Assembly: GCA_007135605.1 (NCBI GenBank)
Contig: SLIN01000074.1
Span: 1 to 42,929, forward strand
DNA: 42,929 bases
Direction of reading: 5' to 3'
DNA from: Spirochaetales bacterium
GTDB lineage: Bacteria; Spirochaetota; Spirochaetia; DSM-27196; SKKC01
Below the pieces are notes generated by a model. The model saw only the letters and a list, made by a program, of their open reading frames with translations. It ran no database searches and had not been told where the DNA came from. This document shows positions 28,979 through 36,360 of this stretch, one piece after another (the stretch's first letter is position 1; every line of letters starts with the position of its first letter). The position numbers were made by a program, and so were the translations under genes.

Positions 28979-29328
28979 ATTCGGACTACGGTGTTGTGTC
29001 GGTCGGGTTGCTCGCGTTCGCCGGTCCGACGGATGAGGTTGGTCTCGAGTCGGAAGTGCAGGAAGCGGCAGACGTTCTCGAGACTCGTCTGTATGCCCTC
29101 GAAGAACGGTATGTCGTTCAGAAGCCGATCATCGATCGCCGCCAGCTCTTCCTCCATCGCGGCCTCCATCGCCGCTATATCGGTTGCGAACCCATTCTCG
29201 TCGAGCTCACGGCTTCCGCGGATCCACTCGACGAGGTACGAGTGGCTATGCGGGGTGCGCTCGTCACCAAAATCACCGACCAATGCGTGTCGCGCGTTAA
29301 AACGCCTCTGTACACCGGTTTGGTACAT
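28888..29328 (-). CDS. 6-pyruvoyltetrahydropterin synthase / QueD-like protein
   Basis: FNARHALVGDFGDERTPHSHSYLVEW (Zn-His), IQTSLENVCRFLHFRL, VVRIWENDSAWASY. Confidence 0.85.
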   Translation of the reverse strand: MYQTGVQRRFNARHALVGDFGDERTPHSHSYLVEWIRGSRELDENGFATDIAAMEAAMEEELAAIDDRLLNDIPFFEGIQTSLENVCRFLHFRLETNLIRRTGEREQPDRHNTVVRIWENDSAWASYEASPASVQHSGTGTADGGA

Positions 29329-29354
29329 GTTCGTGCTTCTCCTCTATAGCGGTA

Positions 29355-30335
29355 CTACGGCAAAAGCACCGGCTGCAGCACGGGACTGTCGGGCTCATCG
29401 ATCAGCTCGAACGCCCGGCCGCATTCGGCGATCGGAATGCGATGCGTAATGTATCGACTCGGTCGAACGCGGTGCAACAGCTCGATCACAAAACCGATTC
29501 GTCGCTCTTTGCTCCATCGATAGTGTAACTCACCCGCCACATTCGTTACCTGACTCGATACGATCGAGAGCCGTTTTCGATGAAAGTCGCGTCCCAGACG
29601 GAGCTCAATCGGTGTATCGCCGTACCACGATCCCTCGATAACTCGCCCCTCGAACGCCAGCGCGTCGATCGCCGACTGAAGCGCACTCGCGGACCCCGAT
29701 ACATTGATGGCGACGTCGACACCTCGGCCGCCGGTTTCCTCTTGCAGCGTATCCAGCGCACGGCGTCTCTCCGGGGGAAGAAGAGTCTGGGAGATGGATG
29801 CCGCTGCGCTGCGGCGAAACTCACGCGGTTCCGCCGCATATATTGTGACGAGGCCCAACAGTGAGAGAATCTCGCTGACGAGCAGGCCCACCACACCCTG
29901 GCCGAGCACCAGTACCTGCTCGCCGGGCCGTGGCGCAGCGTCGTGAACGATGCCGAGCGCAGTTTCCATGTTCGCCAGGAATATTGCATCTTCGGCCGGG
30001 AGGTCGCCGATATCGACAAGTGACTCACTTGCCGCAGCGAACGCCGTACTGTGGGGAACGAAGGCGAAGTACCGCTTTCCGTCCTCGTCTCTTGCGACGT
30101 TCATGTAACCGTACGCACACGGATACTCGAGCTGCGTGTCGATGGACGCAAGGCCGTCCTGAGTGGCACCCCTCGGAAACGTATTACGATAGAGCTTCAG
30201 CTCCGTTCCGCAGCTGATACCGATCAGTTCGGAGTGAAACATTCTCTGTCCGGGTGAGCTCGTGACGCGCTCCTCACGCAGCTCCACGCTTCTCGTACCG
30301 GTGAAGTATACCGTACGCGACCGAGCTTCACTCAT
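29355..30335 (-). CDS. Zinc-binding-type (MDR superfamily) dehydrogenase
   Basis: SCGTELKLYRN, PGEQVLVLGQGVVGLLVSEIL nucleotide-binding motif, GGRGVDVAINVSGSASALQSAIDALAFEGRVIEGSWYG. Start set to MSEARSRT (30335); track start 30431. Confidence 0.85.
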   Translation of the reverse strand: MSEARSRTVYFTGTRSVELREERVTSSPGQRMFHSELIGISCGTELKLYRNTFPRGATQDGLASIDTQLEYPCAYGYMNVARDEDGKRYFAFVPHSTAFAAASESLVDIGDLPAEDAIFLANMETALGIVHDAAPRPGEQVLVLGQGVVGLLVSEILSLLGLVTIYAAEPREFRRSAAASISQTLLPPERRRALDTLQEETGGRGVDVAINVSGSASALQSAIDALAFEGRVIEGSWYGDTPIELRLGRDFHRKRLSIVSSQVTNVAGELHYRWSKERRIGFVIELLHRVRPSRYITHRIPIAECGRAFELIDEPDSPVLQPVLLP

Positions 30336-31074
30336 ATCGACGGCTTCCTCGTGCGAGGGCGTTCTCGGAACCGTCGTGAAGAAGGGGACGCGCGTCCTCG
30401 CGGCGGGCCGGAAGGCGTAGCTCCCATGCAATGTCCCGGCCGTACGAGGTTACCGACACCGGTTCTGCGCGAACGGCATCGGCCAACAGCTGTACATGAA
30501 GCTCTCCGATGGCGTTGCACCCGTTACCGATGATCATTGGCGAGAACACAACGATCAGGCGATCGACCAACTGTTCGCGAATGAGCGAAGTGATCAAGCG
30601 ACTGCCGCCTTCCACGAACAGAGATACGATTCCGTCTCGTGCGAGTAGATCAAAAACTGCAAAGGGGTCGAGTCCATCGGGCCCACGATCGGCGGTTTCC
30701 ACCCGAAGACCCATTGATTCGAGGCGGCGAACATGCTCTCTACAGCGTTCAAAGCTGTCCGGCGCACACACCACCGTAGTAGCGACGCGATCGGCCGTAC
30801 GTGTTATATTTGCACCTGAGGGCATTTGCAAGTTACTATCGAGGACGAACCGATGCGGGGATTGGCATTCGGGCAAACGACAGGTAAGAAGCGGATCGTC
30901 GGCGATTACGGTTCCGATGCCTATCATAATCGCTTCGTGACTTCCTCTTAGCGAATGGGCGAAATCCAGCGACTCCGGACCACTTATCCAGCGCGAGTCG
31001 CCGGTAGCTGTGGCGATACGGCCGTCGACGCTCTGAGCGTAGCTGACGGTGACCTTGGTTGTTCGTTCACGCAT
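30328..31074 (-). CDS. RibD C-terminal-type (5-amino-6-ribosylaminouracil/dihydrofolate reductase-like) reductase
   Basis: VTVSYAQSVDGRIATATGDSRWISGPESLDFAHSLRGSHEAIMIGIGTVIADDPLLTCRL; LFVEGGSRLITSLI. No deaminase domain. Start set to MRERTTKV (31074); track start 31167. Confidence 0.9.
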   Translation of the reverse strand: MRERTTKVTVSYAQSVDGRIATATGDSRWISGPESLDFAHSLRGSHEAIMIGIGTVIADDPLLTCRLPECQSPHRFVLDSNLQMPSGANITRTADRVATTVVCAPDSFERCREHVRRLESMGLRVETADRGPDGLDPFAVFDLLARDGIVSLFVEGGSRLITSLIREQLVDRLIVVFSPMIIGNGCNAIGELHVQLLADAVRAEPVSVTSYGRDIAWELRLPARREDARPLLHDGSENALARGSRRYE

Positions 31075-31087
31075 CGAGATGGAATTA

Positions 31088-31117
31088 AGTATATGCACAG
31101 TGGGGAGAGTTTGACAA
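31088..31117 (-). promoter_or_regulatory. Candidate promoter for the reductase-MDR-PTPS-GT-FkbM operon
   Basis: Minus strand TTGTCA (31117-31112)-18 bp-TATACT (31093-31088). Confidence 0.55.
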
Positions 31118-31139
31118 AGGCAGGAAGTCTCCGTACCTT
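31111..31139 (+). promoter_or_regulatory. Candidate promoter for the GTP cyclohydrolase II gene
   Basis: TTGACA (31111-31116)-17 bp-TACCTT (31134-31139), upstream of ATG 31175. Confidence 0.5.
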
Positions 31140-31174
31140 TCGCCGATATCGGAAATCCGGAGTACACGAGTTAC

Positions 31175-31921
31175 ATGAGCGGCAGTGATAACAGGGCCGG
31201 AAAGAACGGATTTACACACGACTTTGCGGCTGAGCTGGCCGCTCGTCGCGATACGCTGCGGAAAAAGATGTTCGGTGAGCCGGACTTTTCGGTGGAAGAG
31301 GTTTCGATCGAAGCTCGGAAAGATGCCGCACACAGCGCTCCGGTCGTGCTCGCTGCGCATGCCCACTTTCCAACGCGCTTCGGGGTGTTCGAGCTGTACG
31401 GTTTCGTTGACCGCCGGAACAACAAAGAGCACACAGCAGTTGTAAAGGGCAACATAAGCGGCGCAATCGATTGTCCGGTACGAGTGCACTCACAGTGTCA
31501 TACCGGTGATGTGTGGGGCAGTCTCCGCTGCGATTGCCGCGATCAGCTTGAATCGTCTCTCGATTATGTGTCGAGGCAGGAGCGAGGTGCGGTAGTCTAC
31601 CTTAAACAGGAAGGTCGCGGCATCGGGCTTGCAAATAAGATCCGGGCATATCACCTGCAGGATCTCGGTCTCGATACCATCGAAGCAAACGAGTACCTCG
31701 GATTCCCGGCGGAAGCACGCTCCTACGACGTGGCTGCCGAGATCCTGCGGACACTCGGTGTGCGCTCTGTCGCTCTCATCACGAATAACCCGGACAAGAT
31801 TACCAAGCTCACCGAGGAAGGAATCAAAATCACCCGCCGTATTCCCGTCGTTATTCCCTGGAATAAACACAATGAGACCTACATGCAGACGAAACAGGAA
31901 TCGATGGGGCATCTGTTCTGA
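31175..31921 (+). CDS. ribA: GTP cyclohydrolase II
   Basis: VRVHSQCHTGDVWGSLRCDCRDQLE (Zn-Cys3), LKQEGRGIGLANKIRAYHLQDLGLDTIEAN, HNETYMQTKQESMGHLF. Confidence 0.93.
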   Translation: MSGSDNRAGKNGFTHDFAAELAARRDTLRKKMFGEPDFSVEEVSIEARKDAAHSAPVVLAAHAHFPTRFGVFELYGFVDRRNNKEHTAVVKGNISGAIDCPVRVHSQCHTGDVWGSLRCDCRDQLESSLDYVSRQERGAVVYLKQEGRGIGLANKIRAYHLQDLGLDTIEANEYLGFPAEARSYDVAAEILRTLGVRSVALITNNPDKITKLTEEGIKITRRIPVVIPWNKHNETYMQTKQESMGHLF

Positions 31922-32052
31922 GCTGAGAACGGCTGATATGCGCTTAGGCCTGACTGAGCCACGTGTGGCTGACCGCTCGCTGCGGAACTGATTCTTCTAT
32001 CCGGATCCAATTCGTTGCCGAATCCAGACTTCCAAGAAATACGGCAGGCAGA

Positions 32053-32080
32053 AGACGGCGCCCGAAAACGGGCGCCGTCT
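32053..32080. terminator. Intrinsic-terminator-like hairpin between convergent genes
   Basis: AGACGGCGCCCG-AAAA-CGGGCGCCGTCT, 12-bp perfect stem, followed on + by CTATTT; located between ribA (+) and the 32099-32887 gene (-). Confidence 0.75.
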
Positions 32081-32098
32081 CTATTTCCGGAACTGTGT

Positions 32099-32887
32099 TT
32101 ATCGCTCCTGAACGACTCGGAAGTTGCCGAAACTCGCCCCGAGGCTGTTCGTGCGTAGCGATATATATTCGCCGCGTCGGAGTACCTGCGGATCGAGTGG
32201 AATTCGATATCGGATCGGAGCAGTCGGATCGGCTACGCTGACCTCCCCAGTGTTCGTGTTGACCCGTATACGGATCGGCAGAACCTGGTCGAGGTACGGC
32301 TCGACGTCCGCCACAGTCATGGTTATACCTGCTGCCTCCATCGCCTGGATCAGGTCGATGCTGAGTGTCGACTGCCCGAATACACGGGATACCCACGGCT
32401 CGGAAAGCAGATCCATGGATACCGGGCTCTCGCTGCGATACACTTGTGCACGGAATCCCGCATGGTTGGGGAAGTCGGCAAAGGTAGCAGAGCGAGTATC
32501 GAGGTTCAGCCACAACAGGTAACCGTCACCGGCTCCCCAGCTTTCTCGGCCGAGGAGTGGATCTCGCAATCCCACGTGCACGCCGAATCCGGCATGGAAC
32601 CGCTGTTGCTCGAGATCCTCCACGGTTCTGAAACCGCCGTCCTCGTAGCGTACATTGAAGCGAATTTCGTAGACGCCTTCCTGCGGAACCTCCCGGTCGA
32701 TACGTGACATGAGGCTTGTGGTGCTCCGCTGATAAAGTCGGGCACCGTCAACTTCCCACTGCCCGGAAGCAACATGCCAGCCATCCAGCGTCGTGAAGTT
32801 CGACGCGTCGATTACCGACTGCGCCGAGAGGCCGGCCGCAGCGATTACGAACACGCACAAAGCGAACACGAAAACAAATTTTCTCAT
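32099..32887 (-). CDS. Secreted/periplasmic hypothetical protein
   Basis: Signal peptide MRKFVFVFALCVFVIAAAGLSAQ; no family recognised. Confidence 0.75.
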   Translation of the reverse strand: MRKFVFVFALCVFVIAAAGLSAQSVIDASNFTTLDGWHVASGQWEVDGARLYQRSTTSLMSRIDREVPQEGVYEIRFNVRYEDGGFRTVEDLEQQRFHAGFGVHVGLRDPLLGRESWGAGDGYLLWLNLDTRSATFADFPNHAGFRAQVYRSESPVSMDLLSEPWVSRVFGQSTLSIDLIQAMEAAGITMTVADVEPYLDQVLPIRIRVNTNTGEVSVADPTAPIRYRIPLDPQVLRRGEYISLRTNSLGASFGNFRVVQER

Positions 32888-33092
32888 ATGAAGTCCCCCT
32901 ATCCTTTGGGCTTTGAGATCATTTCGTCCCTAAGCGTATCATGCTTTAGCGAACGCGCAAGTCTTCGCTTATTATCTGAACCGAATAATAACCTGTTTCG
33001 GCTCGATTCGCCAGTCTGAGTGGCCCCGTGCGTCGCAACTGGTCTTCTCGAAGCGGAGCACGCTGGAGCGGCGTCCGGGGTTTCCGTCCGCT

Positions 33093-33134
33093 CGGTCGAC
33101 CGACCGGTGAACTTTTCTGTCGGTTGACCGACCG
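33093..33134. repeat. Direct repeat CGGTCGACCGACCG / CGGTTGACCGACCG in a non-coding region
   Basis: Two 14-mers differing at one base at 33093-33106 and 33121-33134. Confidence 0.75.
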
Positions 33135-33277
33135 ATGCATGTGCACGGAAGGCGTTGGCTCTCGGTGTGCTGGGTGTAGTTGTCCGACGCGGCAGAGCCC
33201 TCCGGGAAGAACCCCGACGCCTGCTCTTGAATGCGGGATGCGCGGCAACAATCGATCAGGAGGTGATGATCCGAGCG

Positions 33278-33802
33278 TTACGGTAGCGGAGAATCTCCGG
33301 TGGAGGCCTCTGCGGCGTCTTCGTCGCGATTGGAGATCGACCGTGCGAAGCAGTTGACCGTATCGTAGTCGATCCGCGAAATACTCTCTTTAACGCCGCT
33401 GACGGTGCGTACGATAAGCCGGTCCGCAATCGTCATTCGTTCGATGAGAAACTCGCCCCCGACGGTCGCGCATGCGATTGCGTGTCTACGTAATTCAAGA
33501 GGGAACACTTCCTCGAACTGTGTTCGCGCCGAAGACGCGTTCATGCAGCAGAGATAGAGCCCGACCCGTTTCCTGAGAAGGTCATCGAGATGGCGGGTTA
33601 TGAACGCCGAAAGGCGAGCCGGAATTCGGCCGATGTGTATCGAGCTTCCGATTATTACCGTCTCGTAGGGAGCAAGAACACAATGTGTCGACCGATCGTT
33701 GAGATTCAGAAGGTCGACGTCGCCGGTGAGCCAATCAGCGAGATAGTGCGCAATGCTCTCCGTGGTTCCGTGACGCGTCGTGTAAACGATTAGTGTTCTC
33801 AT
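33278..33802 (-). CDS. Flavodoxin domain protein (HemG/flavodoxin_5-like)
   Basis: MRTLIVYTTRHGTTESIAHYLADWL P-loop; VIIGSSIHIGRIPARLSAFI. Start at internal Met 33802; track start 33937. Confidence 0.82.
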   Translation of the reverse strand: MRTLIVYTTRHGTTESIAHYLADWLTGDVDLLNLNDRSTHCVLAPYETVIIGSSIHIGRIPARLSAFITRHLDDLLRKRVGLYLCCMNASSARTQFEEVFPLELRRHAIACATVGGEFLIERMTIADRLIVRTVSGVKESISRIDYDTVNCFARSISNRDEDAAEASTGDSPLP

Positions 33803-33969
33803 CGTTGCTTCTCCACCTCCCTCAGGAATACCTCGAAATACCGGGGAAAACAACCGGGAAGGCGAATCGGCGCGGAGATTGATGATTGCGAGGGATTGCA
33901 TGAGCTGCTCGGGACCCCGCGACCGTGATACCATCATGCGGTACCGTTGCGAAAATGGGGGTGCTGTTC

Positions 33970-35088
33970 ATGGGAGATAGTGCGTACAATAAGGTGGTCG
34001 AATTGCTGCAACAGGCCGTTATCTCGATTAATGGCCCACACGCGTGGGACATACAGGTGAAGGAACCGGCATTCTATTCCAGGGTTATGGCGGGGGGCTC
34101 GCTTGCGCTCGGTGAGTCTTACATGGACGGCTGGTGGGACGCCGAAGCACTCGATGAGTTCATGGCTCGATTGCTCGAAGCTCGCCTCGAAGAGCGGGCG
34201 GCGAGAGATATAAGAACACTGTTCACCGTGCTCAAGTATCGAATTGCAAACCCGCAAACGCCCCGCCGAGCGTATCGTATCGGTGAGCGACACTACGATA
34301 TAGGCAACGACCTGTTCCGGATCATGCTCGACAGCCGTATGGTCTATAGCTGTGGTTACTGGCGGGACGTCGAAACCCTCGACGAAGCGCAAGAGGCGAA
34401 GCTCGACCTCATCTGCCGGAAGCTCGAGCTGAAGCCGGGAATGACACTCCTGGATATCGGATGTGGATGGGGGAGCTTGCTGAAATACGCAGCCGAGCAT
34501 TACGGTGTCGAAGGCGCCGGCGTGACCGTTTCCCGGCAGCAGGCCGAGCTCGCGCGCTCTGTGTGCAGCGATTTGCCGGTACGTATCGAGCTGGACGATT
34601 ACCGCAGCATTCGCGGTACGTACGATCGTATTGCCTCGGTTGGAATGGTCGAACATGTCGGATGGCGAAACTACGGCGAGTTTATGCGCACGTCGGATCG
34701 ACTTCTCAAGTCCGGTGGGCTCTTTCTTTTACACACGATAGGGGCGAGCCGTTCGAACCGAGGTGCGGATCCGTGGATCGAGCGGTACATCTTCCCGAAT
34801 TCGATGCTGCCTTCGCTCGCCCAACTCACGGCGGCGGCCGAACCGCATTTCGTTGCTGAAGACGTTCACAACTTCGGCCCGTACTACGACCGGACATTGA
34901 TGGAGTGGGAGCGCCGCTTCCGTAACGGCTGGAATGCTATTTCGGATCGGTATGGAGACCGGTTTTTCAGAATGTGGCGTTACTATCTCCTGTCATGCGC
35001 CGCCTCGTTCCGGGTTCGGAGGATTCAATTGTATCAAATCCTCTACTCGAAGCGTCCGAGACCGGAGCCGGTTCGTCGAGAATACTAG
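33970..35088 (+). CDS. cfa: Cyclopropane-fatty-acyl-phospholipid synthase
   Basis: LGESYMDGWWD, HYDIGNDLFRIMLDSRMVYSCGYW, LLDIGCGWGSLLKYAAEHYG, MVEHVGWRNYGEFM. Start at MGDSAYN (33970); track start 33925. Confidence 0.94.
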   Translation: MGDSAYNKVVELLQQAVISINGPHAWDIQVKEPAFYSRVMAGGSLALGESYMDGWWDAEALDEFMARLLEARLEERAARDIRTLFTVLKYRIANPQTPRRAYRIGERHYDIGNDLFRIMLDSRMVYSCGYWRDVETLDEAQEAKLDLICRKLELKPGMTLLDIGCGWGSLLKYAAEHYGVEGAGVTVSRQQAELARSVCSDLPVRIELDDYRSIRGTYDRIASVGMVEHVGWRNYGEFMRTSDRLLKSGGLFLLHTIGASRSNRGADPWIERYIFPNSMLPSLAQLTAAAEPHFVAEDVHNFGPYYDRTLMEWERRFRNGWNAISDRYGDRFFRMWRYYLLSCAASFRVRRIQLYQILYSKRPRPEPVRREY

Positions 35089-35164
35089 GTAATTCGCTGG
35101 TTTGCCGCGGGACGACGTGATACCTTCTCGCGGAATATGTCGCTTAAGATCGGAGGGTAATGCG

Positions 35165-35665
35165 GTGAGTTCACTTCGCAGGGTAATGCTCTGTGTGTCT
35201 GTTTTTGTACTATTCGTGTCGACGGCATCGTTGGCCGAATCGTATCCATCCTTTTCCTACGATGTAGGTGTCGGTTCGGGTTTCTCAACGCACGGAAACT
35301 TTGCCGAAATCCAGGCGGCTCTCAACACTCACTTTCGCGCCTGGCTGACATGGCGGAATTCGGCGTTCTACCGGATCGAGAGCGAGCGGGATGACTACTT
35401 CGGTCTCGACACCTCCATTCTCGCAGGTCATCGATTCCCGCTCGGCGACGGTATGAGTCTCGAGCCGAGGGCGGGCGTCGGATATCGTGTCACAAGCAGG
35501 ATGGAACATGCCCCGTTCGGTGAGGGTGGCGTGACGTTTCGTGCGTCCGCTTTCTCCATCGGTTTGAGCGCGAAGTACATCCTGTACAACCTCATCGAGC
35601 CGTCGTACGGCAACGAGCTCATCTATAGCGTGAACGCCAGCGGGCGATTGAGGGGAACGTTTTAG
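35165..35665 (+). CDS. Small outer-membrane beta-barrel-like secreted protein
   Basis: GTG 35165 preceded by GGAGGG; signal peptide VSSLRRVMLCVSVFVLFVSTASLAES; amphipathic strands; C-terminal F. Confidence 0.6.
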   Translation: MSSLRRVMLCVSVFVLFVSTASLAESYPSFSYDVGVGSGFSTHGNFAEIQAALNTHFRAWLTWRNSAFYRIESERDDYFGLDTSILAGHRFPLGDGMSLEPRAGVGYRVTSRMEHAPFGEGGVTFRASAFSIGLSAKYILYNLIEPSYGNELIYSVNASGRLRGTF

Positions 35666-35680
35666 TCCGACGAACTCCTG
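35665..35680 (-). repeat. Third, partial copy of the CAGGAGTTNGTCGGAC repeat core
   Basis: GTCCGACGAACTCCTG, one mismatch to the 24863-24878 arm; its first base is the last base of the upstream gene's stop codon. Confidence 0.75.
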
Positions 35681-35702
35681 GTTCGGAGGAAGCCTGACTG
35701 CC

Positions 35703-35757
35703 CGGAACGGCTGCCACCTTTCGGATACTGCCGTTCCGATTGGACACTGCCGTTCCG
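35703..35757. repeat. One CGGAACGGC arm followed by two tandem GCCGTTCCG arms (19-bp period)
   Basis: CGGAACGGC 35703-35711; GCCGTTCCG at 35730-35738 and 35749-35757. Confidence 0.85.
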
Positions 35758-35951
35758 AGCTCTGTTCAGCGCCGACTCCGAATGTTGCGAATTTATAGTC
35801 GAACGCCGATTAATTCTGTTGCACTCGGTTCGAGATGGTGGTAGCGTATCTTCGTGTATTGAGCGAACGTGCGACTGGATTGCACAAACGTTCAATCGAC
35901 TGTCGCCGATAATACAGCCTGCAAGCGCTGCGACACGGAGGATGCACCACG

Positions 35952-36275
35952 ATGCCGAGAGTCGTATACACAGAGCCGGACGGAACACGGAAAGAGATCG
36001 AGGTACCGGAAGGCACGAGCGTCATGCAAGGTGCGCTCGATAACGGAGTCGACGGAATCGACGCGAATTGCGGGGGACACGCGATGTGCGCTACATGTCA
36101 CGTGTACGTCGCCGAATCATATCTCTCGATGCTGCCCGAGATGTCCGACGATGAAGACGATATGCTCGATGAAGCGGCTGCCGAACGCCGCGAGAACAGT
36201 CGATTGAGTTGTCAGATCGAGATGGACGACGAGCTCGACGGCATCGAGGTCCAGACACCCGATTCGCAGGGCTAG
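35952..36275 (+). CDS. 2Fe-2S ferredoxin (adrenodoxin/ISC-type)
   Basis: VPEGTSVMQGALDNGVDGIDANCGGHAMCATCHVYV...SRLSCQIEM. Confidence 0.93.
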   Translation: MPRVVYTEPDGTRKEIEVPEGTSVMQGALDNGVDGIDANCGGHAMCATCHVYVAESYLSMLPEMSDDEDDMLDEAAAERRENSRLSCQIEMDDELDGIEVQTPDSQG

Positions 36276-36360
36276 TGACGGACAGAATAGGCGGTTGAAT
36301 ATCAACCGGGCGACCGACCGAGACCTTGCCGCCACGCGAAGGACGGTCTACCGTGGGGAC

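Noticed and set aside
31957-31968. AGCCAC/GTGGCT dyad downstream of ribA as terminator
   Set aside because: Stem too short and no T-tract; the 32053-32080 hairpin is a far better candidate.
32946-33251. 101-aa minus-strand ORF in the non-coding stretch
   Set aside because: Low-complexity basic sequence, no ribosome-binding site, no family; more likely spurious.
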